Origin: Bacillota bacterium
GTDB lineage: Bacteria > Bacillota > Limnochordia > DTU087
Direction: 5' to 3'
Assembly (NCBI GenBank): GCA_012839845.1
Contig: DUMM01000020.1
Coordinates: 1 to 51,704 of the forward strand
Length of the DNA stretch: 51,704 nt
Shown piece by piece: positions 1-8,224 of this stretch (positions within the stretch are counted from its first letter, which is position 1; each line of letters starts with the position of its first letter). The position numbers were made by a program, and so were the translations under genes. The notes under the pieces were generated by a model that did no database searches, was not told where the DNA came from, and saw only the letters and a program-made list of their open reading frames with translations.

Positions 1-346
1 AACCTTCTTGGAGATAAATCCCTCGTTTCCTCTTCTTAACTCCTATCTCAGGAGCTTCTCCTTGCATAAGACCCCAATACTGCACCACCTGGATCCTACT
101 GGAAACCCGATAACTTCTGACTCATACCAACCAGGTCGCGTTTTCCCTGTAGGGCTCTCGCAACGGCGCCGGCCGTTCTTGACTCTGCTCACCGTACCTT
201 CCAGTAGTCTTACACAGCACGAGGCATTTATGGTAATGTATATTGAGTGGGACTATCAGTGTTAGTCCCAGCTGACCGAGATGGTTAGAATGTGAAACAG
301 CTGAGAGCGGCGTTCACCCCGGAACCCTATGAAAGGGGCAGAAGAT
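1..346. other. left-edge region with no recognised gene
   Basis: I see no recognisable gene here. A plus-strand frame is open from the left edge to 265, but its translation resembles no family I know. A minus-strand frame is open from about 88 (GTG) or 67 (ATG) off the left edge, so a divergent gene could begin here; its first residues (MQGEAPEIGVKKRKRG) are not diagnostic. A perfect 7-bp hairpin, GGGACTA/TAGTCCC, lies at 249-269 with no T-run after it. The last 70 bases must hold the promoter region of the Crp/Fnr gene, but I could not assign -35 and -10 boxes with confidence. Confidence 0.4.
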
Positions 347-1054
347 ATGAATGAATGCAGCAGGTGCCAGAACCACCTGCATATCTGTGCCAGAAATGTG
401 CCCATTTTTTCATCTCTGGGCCCAGAAGAACTGATGGACGTTGGCAGCCTCATTCGGTCTGTGGAATACCAAAAGGGAGAACTCCTGTTCAGCGAAGGGG
501 ATATAGGCACGAATCTGTACATCGTCCGCAGCGGCCGCATTAAGCTCTATACAGTGTCACCAGACGGGAGACAGCAAATTCTCCGCGTCTTGGAGCCTGG
601 AGACTTCTTCGGAGAACTAGCGCTCTTTCAAGATGCTCCCCAAAACTGTTTCGCTGAAGCCATGGAGGCCAGCCAGGTCTGTCTCCTGGGCAGCTCAGAT
701 ATGAAAGCCCTGCTGCAAAGGAAACCCTCGGTAGCAGTGGCCCTCATAGAGGCAATGAGCTCCCGCCTTGCTCAGGCCGAGAGGTTCATCGCAGATCTGG
801 CCCTAAAGAGCGTTGAGGAGCGGCTGGTTTCCTGGCTGATAATGGAGGCAAAGGCGGGTCTTCAGAGGGAGGGCGAAATCGAGATCCGCTCGCCCTTAAG
901 TAGGGAAGAACTTGCCCAGCTGCTGGGAACAACCATTGAGACAATCAGCCGTCGCCTCAATGCCCTTCAAAGTGAAGGACTTATTGCTCTGCGGGGACAC
1001 AGGTCCATAATTATCCGCGATCTCGAAGGCTTGCAAAAGGTCCTTACCAGATGA
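347..1054 (+). CDS. Crp/Fnr family transcriptional regulator with N-terminal cysteines
   Basis: A cytoplasmic DNA-binding regulator of 235 residues. An N-terminal cyclic-nucleotide-binding-like beta-barrel (about 20-135, with the GDFFGELALF turn) is followed by a dimer helix and a winged helix-turn-helix (about 165-230, LSREELAQLLGTTIETISRRL). Cysteines 4, 7 and 14 sit just before the barrel (CSRC, then HIC), and another lies in QNCFAEA, a layout that in Fnr relatives can ligate an oxygen-sensitive Fe-S cluster; cluster binding here is inference. The ATG at 347 is chosen over the one at 329 because AAAGGGG lies 9-16 bases upstream of it. It is a monocistronic gene; its targets cannot be read from this window. 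Confidence 0.88.
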   Translation: MNECSRCQNHLHICARNVPIFSSLGPEELMDVGSLIRSVEYQKGELLFSEGDIGTNLYIVRSGRIKLYTVSPDGRQQILRVLEPGDFFGELALFQDAPQNCFAEAMEASQVCLLGSSDMKALLQRKPSVAVALIEAMSSRLAQAERFIADLALKSVEERLVSWLIMEAKAGLQREGEIEIRSPLSREELAQLLGTTIETISRRLNALQSEGLIALRGHRSIIIRDLEGLQKVLTR

Positions 1055-1180
1055 ACTCACCGTCGGATCTTTGTCTGTATGCTCTCTTCGTACCAGCGGC
1101 GGCATTTCTCGGGCATCAACAGCGGACGGCTCCAAGAATAAGCTCGGTGATTCTTAAGTAGAATATAGGTGAGCGACAAC

Positions 1181-1223
1181 GGCCCCAGGTGCTGCTTTTT
1201 CCGTCGGCAGCAGCCCAGGGGCC
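1181..1223 (+). other. long imperfect hairpin upstream of the asp23-like gene
   Basis: GGCCCCAGG-T-GCTGCT pairs with AGCAGC-CC-A-GGGGCC across a 13-base loop, giving a GC-rich stem with one bulge and one mismatch. Only three T follow, so it is a weak candidate terminator for the upstream Crp/Fnr gene. The rest of the 1055-1428 gap holds the candidate promoter at 1225-1252 and otherwise nothing I can support. Confidence 0.45.
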
Positions 1224-1224
1224 T

Positions 1225-1252
1225 TTGCATCTCGAGATTGTTATGGTATATT
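1225..1252 (+). promoter_or_regulatory. candidate extended -10 sigma-A promoter
   Basis: TTGCAT (1225-1230), 16 bases, then TATATT (1247-1252) preceded by TG one base upstream, making an extended -10. It would give a leader of about 170 bases before the Asp23-family start at 1429. Confidence 0.4.
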
Positions 1253-1428
1253 GGTCGGGAGCTTATCAGTGGTCCAGCTGTTATTGGGACAGCGAACGAC
1301 CAATGGTCACAAGGAAATGCTCAGACTCTGGCGAATACAGTAGCTTAGTTTTTTTCCATCGAATGCGGGATTACAATGGCGAGCGGGTGCTTACGGCCAG
1401 GTTGAGCAGACAGTTTGGAGGGAGAGGC

Positions 1429-1800
1429 TTGGCAGGTAGATTTACGACCGCGTTGGGTAAAGTAGAGATTTCCGATTCGGTGATTGCGATTATCGCGGGA
1501 ACGGCCGCTTCCGAATGCTACGGGTTAGTAGGGATGGCTGCCCGTAATGTACAAGACGGACTTATTGACCTTTTGCGCCAAGAGCACTACGAGCGGGGTG
1601 TAGAAGTTGAGGCGGCAGGAGAAGAATTGATCATCAGGCTGCATATAGTTGTGGAGTACGGAACTAAGATTTCAGAGGTAGCCCACAACGTGATGCAGCG
1701 GGTGAAATATGCAGTAGAGACCACCTGTGGTGTTCCTGTACGGCAAGTTGATGTGCGGGTTGAGGGTGTTCGAGTTACACGACCCAGCAGCGACAGATAG
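1429..1800 (+). CDS. Asp23/Gls24 family envelope stress response protein (YloU-like)
   Basis: A protein of 123 residues spanning the whole Asp23 (DUF322) domain: GKVEISDSVIAIIAG near the start, SECYGLVGMA in the middle and VEYGTKISEVAHNVMQRVKYAVE toward the end, as in B. subtilis YloU. These proteins are small cytoplasmic or membrane-associated factors linked to cell-envelope homeostasis; the biochemical role is not settled. The start is a TTG at 1429 because GGAGGGAG ends 4-5 bases before it and the family begins there; the frame stays open back to 1189, but that extension is not conserved-looking. It sits directly upstream of the DhaL/DegV-type kinase gene, the usual yloU-yloV arrangement. 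Confidence 0.88.
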   Translation: MAGRFTTALGKVEISDSVIAIIAGTAASECYGLVGMAARNVQDGLIDLLRQEHYERGVEVEAAGEELIIRLHIVVEYGTKISEVAHNVMQRVKYAVETTCGVPVRQVDVRVEGVRVTRPSSDR

Positions 1801-1836
1801 GCCGATAAATACTTGGAAATTGGCAGGAGGAGCGGT

Positions 1837-3531
1837 TTGGGATTGGAGAGAGAGTGGATAGGGGGCAGCCTCTTTAGGAGTATGATCTTCCAAGCGGCTA
1901 CCCTGTTGAATCAGAAGAAGGCAGAGATTGATTTCTTAAACGTATATCCTGTACCTGACGGCGACACCGGCACCAACATGGCGCTGACGTTATTGGCGGC
2001 CGCTAGAGAGGTGGAAAGGTGTGCCTCCGATTCCGTGGGTGATTTGGCTGCTGCGGCAGCTAAAGGTTCCTTAATGGGAGCCCGGGGTAATTCAGGGGTC
2101 ATCCTTTCGCAGTTGTTGAGGGGACTTGCCCGACCGCTGCAGAACAAGGATAAGGCAGGAGTACCTGACCTGGCCAGAGCCCTTCAGGAAGCTTCCGCGA
2201 CTGCGTATAAAGCAGTAATGCGCCCTGTAGAAGGGACAATGCTGACTGTGGCTCGTTTTGCCGCTGAGGCGGGAAGACAGGCAGCCAGGAAGGAAACCGA
2301 TATCGTCAAATGGTGGCAGGTAGTTCTCGAGGCAGCTGAGAGGGGATTGGCGGAGACGCAAAAGATGCTGCCGGCCCTGGCGGAAGCCGGCGTTGTCGAT
2401 GCTGGAGGCCAGGGAATCGTTGTTATCATGGAGGGTGTCTACGCTGCTTTGGAAGCCCCTGTCTTAGCTGCAGTGCCCAGCACCGGCACCGCCTTCGAGA
2501 TTTCAGTCGGCGAAAAAAGCCGCATCCAGGAGCTGAAGGCCATCGAGTTCCGGTACTGCACTGAACTCATCATCAGGGGGGAGGAGATTGCTCTCGATGC
2601 CTTGCGGGAAAAATTGGCGGTCTTAGGGGATTCTCTCCTGGTGGTGGGCGATGGGGATACGGCCAAAGTCCACGTGCATACCAACCGTCCTGGTCAGGTG
2701 CTGGAGATCTGCGGTGAATATGGGGAAATGCTGGATATTAAGATCGACAACATGTCCGAACAGAACCGAGAGGTCAGCCGTCTGAACAAGCTGGCTGAAA
2801 CCAACGGCAGGAAGCCGTCTTCAGCTGCTGAGGTTGGGAATAACGACCAACAGAGAAGCAAGACCCTGGAAAAAGAGATCGGCGTAGTGGCAGTCGCTTT
2901 GGGAAGTGGTTGGAAAGCTATCTTCGAGGGACTGGGAGTAGATGTAGTTCTTAACGGCGGTCAGACGATGAACCCCAGTACAGAAGAACTGATCGACGCA
3001 ATTGTGAAGGTTCCCGCCGGGAAAGTCATCGTACTGCCCAACAATAAAAACGTGGTGTTTGCCGCTGAGCAAGCGGCAAAAGTCGTTGATAAAGAGGTTG
3101 CCGTGATTCATACTCCTGGGTTGCAGCACGGAGCGGCGGCTGCTGCGGTTTACGATGAAGGCTTGGGGTTTAGGGAGCTGGTGGCCAAAATGGAATCCGC
3201 CAGCCAGGCAGTGGTCAGCGGCGAAGTGACCTATGCTGTTCGCAATACAACCACCAACGGCATTAAGGTTAACGAGCGGGACTATATCGGTTTGCATCAG
3301 GGCAAAGTGCTGGTAGCCGGCCAGGATCTGGCCTTCACTACCAAGGAGCTGATTAGAAAGCTGCTCGCTGCAAGGAGAGCGGAAATTGTAAGTTTGTTCT
3401 ACGGCCGCGATGTGGTCCCAGCGGCCGCAGAGGAACTCCTGCGGCAGCTGCAGGCTGAATTTCCAGAGCCTGAATGGGAACTTTATGAAGGGGGACAGCC
3501 GCTGTATTACTATCTGGTGGCCGTAGAATGA
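1837..3531 (+). CDS. fakA: fatty acid kinase catalytic subunit FakA (DAK2/DhaL domain, YloV family)
   Basis: A cytoplasmic kinase of 564 residues, the usual length. The N-terminal DhaL (DAK2) ATP-binding domain (about 10-200) shows NVYPVPDGDTGTNM, GARGNSGVILSQ and VDAGGQGIVV; the aspartates of PDGDTGTN bind Mg-ATP. A middle domain and a C-terminal DegV-like domain (NGGQTMNPSTEELIDA, about 370 onward) follow. FakA phosphorylates a fatty acid carried by a FakB (DegV-type) protein to acyl-phosphate. A DegV gene follows 84 bases downstream, which supports this role over dihydroxyacetone kinase. The TTG at 1837 is chosen because AGGAGG ends 6 bases upstream; TTG 1843 is the alternative. Confidence 0.9.
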   Translation: MGLEREWIGGSLFRSMIFQAATLLNQKKAEIDFLNVYPVPDGDTGTNMALTLLAAAREVERCASDSVGDLAAAAAKGSLMGARGNSGVILSQLLRGLARPLQNKDKAGVPDLARALQEASATAYKAVMRPVEGTMLTVARFAAEAGRQAARKETDIVKWWQVVLEAAERGLAETQKMLPALAEAGVVDAGGQGIVVIMEGVYAALEAPVLAAVPSTGTAFEISVGEKSRIQELKAIEFRYCTELIIRGEEIALDALREKLAVLGDSLLVVGDGDTAKVHVHTNRPGQVLEICGEYGEMLDIKIDNMSEQNREVSRLNKLAETNGRKPSSAAEVGNNDQQRSKTLEKEIGVVAVALGSGWKAIFEGLGVDVVLNGGQTMNPSTEELIDAIVKVPAGKVIVLPNNKNVVFAAEQAAKVVDKEVAVIHTPGLQHGAAAAAVYDEGLGFRELVAKMESASQAVVSGEVTYAVRNTTTNGIKVNERDYIGLHQGKVLVAGQDLAFTTKELIRKLLAARRAEIVSLFYGRDVVPAAAEELLRQLQAEFPEPEWELYEGGQPLYYYLVAVE

Positions 3532-3549
3532 GGATAAGAGCTCTAGCTT

Positions 3550-3574
3550 TGGCTGGGGTTTAACTCCCCAGCCA
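3550..3574 (+). other. perfect hairpin between fakA and degV
   Basis: TGGCTGGGG pairs with CCCCAGCCA (9 bp) around a 7-base loop. There is no proper T-run (TGTTGT follows), so partial attenuation or mRNA processing between the two genes is more likely than full termination. Confidence 0.5.
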
Positions 3575-3615
3575 TGTTGTCAGTAGATACCAGTGATGAT
3601 CAAGGGAGGAAAGGC

Positions 3616-4449
3616 ATGGCTGGCATTCAAATTGTAACCGACAGTGCGTCAGACTTGACGCCGAAAATTGCCGCGCAGTACGGAATACGAATTGTGCCTT
3701 TGTCAGTTACTCTCGGAGGTGAACACTACACCGATGGAGTAGACCTTACTGCAGAGGAATTCTACCAGACGCTGCGTACCATGGACGTCTTGCCCAGAAC
3801 ATCTCAACCGGCTCCCGGCAGCTTTGTTGATGTATATCGGGAGGCGCTGGATGCAGGGAAACAGGTGCTTTCTATACATATCAGCAGCAAACTCAGCGGT
3901 ACATACCAGGCAGCCTGCTTGGCAGCGGAAATGTTGGGTTCGGGTGACATTAAAATAATAGACTCTGAATCGGCGTCAATGGGCGTTGGTCTCCTGGCCA
4001 TCGCCGCTGCTCGGAAGAGCGCTTCCCTAACCGAGGCGCAAGAAGCGGTGGCCAGGGCGAAAGAAACCATGGGTGTGTTGTTCACACCGGATACCTTTGA
4101 GTACATGGTTAAGAACGGCAGGATAGGGAAAGCAGCCTCTTTAGCCGGCAGTCTGCTCCAAATCAAGCCTATACTTACCATTGCAGGGGGGACTGTGGAC
4201 GTCGTCGAAAAGCTGAGGGGGAGGAAAAGGGCCCTCCGCCGTATGCTGGAGATTTTCCGGGAGCGGGTCGGAGATAACAAGGTTCATGTAGCAGTGCTTC
4301 ATGCCGATGCTGAAGAGGAAGCGCGGGGGATGCTGGAGGAAATTCAACAGGCAGTGGACTGTGCCGAGGTTTACTTCGCTTATGTAGGACCGGTAATCGG
4401 CTCCCACGCCGGCCCTGGAGTCTTGGGATTAGTGTGGCATTTGGCGTAA
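3616..4449 (+). CDS. DegV family fatty-acid-binding protein (FakB type)
   Basis: A 277-residue DegV protein, the normal length. The N-terminal IVTDSASDLT motif, the RTSQPAPGSF loop and SIHISSKLSGTYQAA line the fatty-acid carboxylate pocket in the family; the C-terminal part has GPVIGSHAGPG. Such proteins present a bound fatty acid to FakA for phosphorylation, feeding PlsY/PlsX-type phospholipid synthesis. The ATG at 3616 follows GGGAGGAAA by 5 bases; the in-frame ATG at 3574 lies inside the upstream hairpin and has no ribosome binding site. Adjacency to fakA suggests a working FakAB pair; which fatty acid is bound cannot be told. Confidence 0.88.
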   Translation: MAGIQIVTDSASDLTPKIAAQYGIRIVPLSVTLGGEHYTDGVDLTAEEFYQTLRTMDVLPRTSQPAPGSFVDVYREALDAGKQVLSIHISSKLSGTYQAACLAAEMLGSGDIKIIDSESASMGVGLLAIAAARKSASLTEAQEAVARAKETMGVLFTPDTFEYMVKNGRIGKAASLAGSLLQIKPILTIAGGTVDVVEKLRGRKRALRRMLEIFRERVGDNKVHVAVLHADAEEEARGMLEEIQQAVDCAEVYFAYVGPVIGSHAGPGVLGLVWHLA

Positions 4450-4498
4450 AAGCGGATGCTAATACTGCTTGATAGTCCCTTGTATAGGCTTTGTGAGC

Positions 4499-4535
4499 GG
4501 GTTCGGGCACTTCTGCCCGACCCTTTTCTTTTCTA
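4499..4535 (+). terminator. intrinsic terminator after the fakA-degV unit
   Basis: GGGT(T)CGGGCA pairs with TGCCCGACCC with one bulged T and a CTTC loop, followed by TTTTCTTTTCT. Confidence 0.85.
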
Positions 4536-4542
4536 TAAAGCT

Positions 4543-4569
4543 CGATGGCGGTCTTAAGGACCGCCATCG
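4543..4569. repeat. perfect 11-bp inverted repeat
   Basis: CGATGGCGGTC, a 5-base spacer, then GACCGCCATCG. The centre contains the palindrome CTTAAG. There is no T-run on either strand, so it does not look like a second terminator. Confidence 0.75.
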
Positions 4570-4597
4570 GGGGAGAGGAGAAACCGGAGGAAGAGCA

Positions 4598-4619
4598 AAT
4601 TGGTAACTTAAGACCAATT
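4598..4619. repeat. second inverted repeat centred on CTTAAG
   Basis: AATTGGT pairs with ACCAATT around AACTTAAG. Like the repeat at 4543-4569 it has CTTAAG between GGT and ACC. It lies in the gap before rsmD. The 9-mer CTTAAGACC (4607-4615) recurs in the FapR operator candidate at 10299-10307. Confidence 0.6.
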
Positions 4620-4744
4620 GCGCCTCCTATTCATTTGGGGGAGGGTTAAGCCGTACTTCGGTATTAATGTGTTCCTTTTTCGGACATAGTATGCTCGTCA
4701 TCAGAGAGAAGCTCTTGGCAAATACTGGAACGGAAGTGGATGGG

Positions 4745-5320
4745 ATGAGAGTGATCACTGGAATTGCCAAAGGCCGCAAGCTGGAGACAGTCAAAGGTCT
4801 CAAAACCCGTCCCACCTCCGACCGGGTAAAAGAATCTTTATTTGCCATTTTGGGGGAGAAAGTAACCCAAGGAAGATTTCTGGATCTTTATGCTGGTTCG
4901 GGAGCGGTGGGTATTGAGGCCCTCAGTCGAGGTGCGCCGGCTGCGATATTCATTGATAACAGCAGAGCAGCCGTTCAGGTGATCCGCAGGAACTTGGAAC
5001 GGGTGGGCCTGGCAGAGCTGGCGGAGGTTCACTTGGTCGATGTTGAGCGGGCTGTCTCCATCCTGGCTAAGCGCAAATTGGACTTTGCGTGTATTTTCTT
5101 GGACCCGCCGTATCTTTCAGGGAAAGTGGTAGAAACACTGACAGCCATTGATGGGTACCAACTCGCGGGGGCGGAAACCCTGGTAATTGCGGAACACGGT
5201 AGGCGGGAAGAGCTGCCTGCACTCATAGGAAACCTCAGACTCTGCCGCGTTCAGATCTATGGAGATACGGCGCTTAGTTTTTTCATAAGACAGGATTCTA
5301 CAGATTGCCAGAAGGCATGA
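4745..5320 (+). CDS. rsmD: 16S rRNA (guanine(966)-N(2))-methyltransferase RsmD
   Basis: A cytoplasmic rRNA methyltransferase of 191 residues, the usual size. The Rossmann SAM-binding motif [15 protein letters not shown] (about 46-60) and the catalytic FLDPPY motif (118-123) are intact, and the N-terminal [13 protein letters not shown] substrate region is typical of RsmD. The enzyme modifies G966 of 16S rRNA in the assembling 30S subunit. The ATG at 4745 matches the family start ([11 protein letters not shown]); the frame is open to 4667, but those residues are not family-like. coaD follows after 28 bases, a very common pairing. Confidence 0.92.
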   Translation: MRVITGIAKGRKLETVKGLKTRPTSDRVKESLFAILGEKVTQGRFLDLYAGSGAVGIEALSRGAPAAIFIDNSRAAVQVIRRNLERVGLAELAEVHLVDVERAVSILAKRKLDFACIFLDPPYLSGKVVETLTAIDGYQLAGAETLVIAEHGRREELPALIGNLRLCRVQIYGDTALSFFIRQDSTDCQKA

Positions 5321-5348
5321 AGGAATTTCTAGGGAAGAAGGGAAATAT

Positions 5349-5840
5349 ATGAAAATCGCAGTTTGTCCGGGGAGTTTTGACCCTGTGACCAATGGACATC
5401 TAGATATAATCACCCGAGCCTGTGACCTTTTCGACCGGGTGTATGTGGCAGTCTTGAACAATCCTGAAAAGAAGCCTTTGTTTACTGCTGAAGAGAGAGT
5501 GGAGCTGCTGAAGAAGGCCACAGAACATCTAGAGATCGTTGTCTGCGAGCAGTTTGAGGGGCTGGTCATTGAATACGCCAGGCGGCGGGGCGCGGTAGCC
5601 ATTGTTCGGGGGCTGCGGGCTGTAACTGATTTTGAATACGAGCTGAAGATGGCCTCCATGAACCACCATCTAGACAAGGATATTGAGACAGTCTTTATGA
5701 TGACCAGCACAGAGTGGTCCTTTCTCAGCTCCAGTGCTGTCAAAGAGGTAGCCAGCCTTGGCGGTGATATCAGCGCTTGGGTTCCACCATGTGTTGCTGA
5801 GGCCCTGGCGAGGAAATTTGCCCATGCTCGTACGGATTGA
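5349..5840 (+). CDS. coaD: phosphopantetheine adenylyltransferase
   Basis: A 163-residue nucleotidyltransferase that makes dephospho-CoA from 4'-phosphopantetheine and ATP, the penultimate step of CoA synthesis. [10 protein letters not shown] (8-17) carries the T/HxGH nucleotide-binding motif and the C-terminal [14 protein letters not shown] holds the ISSTxVR-like ATP loop. The ATG at 5349 has AAGAAGGG upstream. It forms a unit with rsmD and probably with the coiled-coil gene downstream. It supplies CoA for the fatty-acid genes further along. Confidence 0.95.
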   Translation: MKIAVCPGSFDPVTNGHLDIITRACDLFDRVYVAVLNNPEKKPLFTAEERVELLKKATEHLEIVVCEQFEGLVIEYARRRGAVAIVRGLRAVTDFEYELKMASMNHHLDKDIETVFMMTSTEWSFLSSSAVKEVASLGGDISAWVPPCVAEALARKFAHARTD

Positions 5841-5876
5841 GCGACTGAGTCTTGACCATTGAAGGGGGCTGTTGGC

Positions 5877-6332
5877 TTGAATCGAAGAAATATCATTATT
5901 TTGCTGGACCGGTTGCAAGAGATAATCGAGGTGGCACCGAAGATCCCCCTTTCGGGCCGGAGCCTCGTTGATGAGGATGAAGTCCTGGACTTAATTGCCA
6001 AGATCCGAAACGCGCTGCCTGAAGAGATGCGGAGGGCTGAGGCTCTGGCCGCAGAAAGGGACAGGATCCTGGAAGACGGCCAGAGAAGAGCTGAGCGTAT
6101 CATTGCCCAGGCCGAAGAACAGGCGGCTAGGCTCCTGCGGGAGAGCGAGATCATTAAGCTGGCTCAGGCAGAAGCAGAACGGATCGTCGAGGAGGCCCGC
6201 AGGCAGGCTTATGAGATGGAAACTGGAGCTAAGAATTATGCCAAGAAACTCCTGGAGATTCTGCAAAAATCACTATCGGAAAATCTTTCGGTCGTAGAAA
6301 ATGGACTCCAGCACCTGGAACAGATGGAATAG
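5877..6332 (+). CDS. conserved coiled-coil protein downstream of coaD, function unknown
   Basis: A soluble 151-residue protein. The first 45 residues (INIILLDRLQEIIEVAP-like start, then GRSLVDEDEVLDLIAKIRNALPEE) resemble a short globular head; residues 46-125 are rich in A, E and R and look like a long helix or coiled coil, superficially like ATP synthase subunit b, which is why relatives are often labelled ATPase. No catalytic motif is visible. The TTG at 5877 follows AAGGGGG by 8 bases. Proteins of this kind are common after coaD in clostridial genomes; the role is not known to me. Confidence 0.8.
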   Translation: MNRRNIIILLDRLQEIIEVAPKIPLSGRSLVDEDEVLDLIAKIRNALPEEMRRAEALAAERDRILEDGQRRAERIIAQAEEQAARLLRESEIIKLAQAEAERIVEEARRQAYEMETGAKNYAKKLLEILQKSLSENLSVVENGLQHLEQME

Positions 6333-6383
6333 CAGACGATGAAGTTCTGCACCCTAAAGATATACGGAAAGGGAGGGGTCTAG

Positions 6384-6932
6384 ATGTCCTCGACACCGGG
6401 CACCGAGACTGCCACCTTAGCAGGCGGCTGTTTTTGGTGCTTAGAAGCTGTTTTTGAGAGTCTCCGGGGTGTGTCCAGCGTTATACCTGGATTTGCTGGG
6501 GGAACCACTGTTAACCCCACGTATGAGGAAGTTTGCACAGGCACCACCGGTCATGCCGAGGTGGTTCAGATAACGTTCGACCCGGCGGTTATTTCTTATC
6601 GGGATCTGTTAGAGGTTTTTTTCAGTATCCACGACCCAACAACGCTTAATCGCCAAGGGCCAGATGTTGGGACGCAGTATCGCTCAGCCATTTTTTACCA
6701 CACTGAAGAGCAGAGGCAGATGGCTGAAGCGGTAATAGCTGAGCTGGAAGCTAGTAAAGTGTTCGATCTGCCCATAGTCACCGAAGTTGTGCCCTTAACG
6801 GCTTTCTATCCGGCAGAGGACTACCACGAGAACTATTACAACTTGAACCCCAATCAGCCTTACTGCCGCACAGTGATTGCTCCCAAGATAGCCAAGTTTA
6901 GGAAAAAATTCCAAGATCGACTGAAAGCATAG
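6384..6932 (+). CDS. msrA: peptide-methionine (S)-S-oxide reductase MsrA
   Basis: A 182-residue cytoplasmic repair enzyme that reduces methionine-S-sulfoxide. The GCFWC motif (15-19) carries the catalytic Cys16, and the downstream EDYHENYY segment is the family's second signature. C19 of GCFWC and a C-terminal YCRT cysteine are possible resolving residues. A start ATG with GGGAGGGG upstream is clear. It converges with ylbJ with only 19 bases between the two stops and no evident terminator there. Confidence 0.95.
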   Translation: MSSTPGTETATLAGGCFWCLEAVFESLRGVSSVIPGFAGGTTVNPTYEEVCTGTTGHAEVVQITFDPAVISYRDLLEVFFSIHDPTTLNRQGPDVGTQYRSAIFYHTEEQRQMAEAVIAELEASKVFDLPIVTEVVPLTAFYPAEDYHENYYNLNPNQPYCRTVIAPKIAKFRKKFQDRLKA

Positions 6933-6951
6933 CCGCCGCAAAGGAGAAGTC

Positions 6952-8199
6952 CTAGGGCCTTATCCGAATGTAGATGATTCTTATACTGCGGACAATATTC
7001 AAGATAAGACCCAGAGTTACCAGCAGGGCAGTGCAGCCTGCGGCGGTTTTTAGAGATGTGGCTGCGCGGGACAAGAAGGATGCTTCACCAATGCCAACGG
7101 TAAAGGGCATCGGTAGACCTGAGGTCGCCAGCGCCGCTACAGGCCGCCAGACCAATACTGTCATGACAGCTGCTAAGATGCCGTGGAGCATCCGAGCGGC
7201 GATGTAAGGGCCCAGGCGGATGTCGGTCCCCCGGATCATGGTTGCCACTTGAGTATGAACAGATAAGCCGCTCCAGCCGATAATAAAGCCGGCAACAGCT
7301 GTTCTGACCAGCAGGGAGGCGTTGGCTTGGCTGATCGCTTCGCACCCAATAGTGATCTCGATGATTCCCCGAAGCAGGGGCGGTATGACAGCATCACTGA
7401 CACCTAAGGGTCGGAGAACCAGTGCCAAGCACTGCTGGATAGCTTTTGTCGCGCCGGAAACATCCAAGATCCGCCCCAGTACTGAAAAAACCATGATGCA
7501 GCCCCCGATAAACAACATGGAGGCGAGTGTCTCCCTGATGGCGTCGCCGAACAGCTGGCCGAAAGCTCGGCCATCCCTCATCCTAGCTTCTTCCAGTGTC
7601 TTGAAGGCCCGTGAGAGGATATTTCCCCCTTTGGATGAAAGGGAAGCGGGTCCAACTGCCGGTTGGCTTTTCTCGGGCAGGAAGCGCATTAAGAATCCCA
7701 CGACGACCACTGACAGGTAGTGGGCAGCGGTAATGGTCCACCCGATTTCCTGAATTCCGAACATGCCGATGGCGACTGCACCTACCATAAAAAGGGGATC
7801 GGCGGTGTTGGCAAAGGATACAAGCCGTTCGCCTTCAGTGCTGTTGCAGAGACCCTGTCGCCGCAGCTGAGCAGTGATCTTGGCGCCAATGGGATACCCT
7901 GATGCCAGGCCCATGGCAACAGCAAAGGCTCCAACCCCGGGAATCCGAAACAGCGGACGCATGAGGGGTTCCAACAGCACTCCGATGAAATGGACCACTC
8001 CCAATCCCATGAGGATTTCCGACATGGCGAAGAACGGCAGGAGAGCGGGCAGCACGATGTCGAACCAGATCTTGAGACCTTCCAAAGAAGCTGAGAAGGC
8101 AGCTTCTGGATGGCGCAGGATAGCGATGGTGAGAAACAATGCTGACCCCGCTGATAGGTAGATGTTCCATCTGGACATGGGGTGGTTTGTGCCTGCCAA
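6952..8199 (-). CDS. ylbJ: sporulation integral membrane protein YlbJ
   Basis: A 415-residue polytopic membrane protein with two repeated nucleoside-recognition (Gate) domains: ILPALLPFFAMSEILMGLG and GLASGYPIGAKITAQ in the first half, GGCIMVFSVLGRILDVSG and GWSGLSVHTQ in the second. In B. subtilis ylbJ is a sigma-E-dependent gene next to coaD and is needed for normal spores; the neighbourhood is the same here, but the gene is inverted and separated by two genes. The TTG at 8199 follows GGGGAGGA by 6 bases and is preferred over the upstream in-frame TTG at 8223. It suggests that the organism sporulates. Confidence 0.9.
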   Translation of the reverse strand: MAGTNHPMSRWNIYLSAGSALFLTIAILRHPEAAFSASLEGLKIWFDIVLPALLPFFAMSEILMGLGVVHFIGVLLEPLMRPLFRIPGVGAFAVAMGLASGYPIGAKITAQLRRQGLCNSTEGERLVSFANTADPLFMVGAVAIGMFGIQEIGWTITAAHYLSVVVVGFLMRFLPEKSQPAVGPASLSSKGGNILSRAFKTLEEARMRDGRAFGQLFGDAIRETLASMLFIGGCIMVFSVLGRILDVSGATKAIQQCLALVLRPLGVSDAVIPPLLRGIIEITIGCEAISQANASLLVRTAVAGFIIGWSGLSVHTQVATMIRGTDIRLGPYIAARMLHGILAAVMTVLVWRPVAALATSGLPMPFTVGIGEASFLSRAATSLKTAAGCTALLVTLGLILNIVRSIRIIYIRIRP

Positions 8200-8224
8200 A
8201 TCGATTCCTCCCCGGCACTGCAAG

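Noticed and set aside
8-265. 85-residue plus-strand frame at the left edge
   Set aside because: The composition does not look like a protein, no ribosome binding site is seen and no family match is apparent.
249-269. GGGACTA/TAGTCCC hairpin considered as part of a tRNA or a terminator
   Set aside because: There is no cloverleaf context and no T-run; only a short inverted repeat can be supported.
1189-1428. 80-residue N-terminal extension of the Asp23-family frame
   Set aside because: The extension is not family-like, and a good ribosome binding site precedes the TTG at 1429.
4543-4569. second terminator after degV
   Set aside because: The stem is perfect, but no T-run follows on either strand, and a standard terminator lies just before it.
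5117-6154. 345-residue open frame on the minus strand
   Set aside because: It lies opposite rsmD, coaD and the coiled-coil gene, has serine- and arginine-rich shadow composition and no family match.
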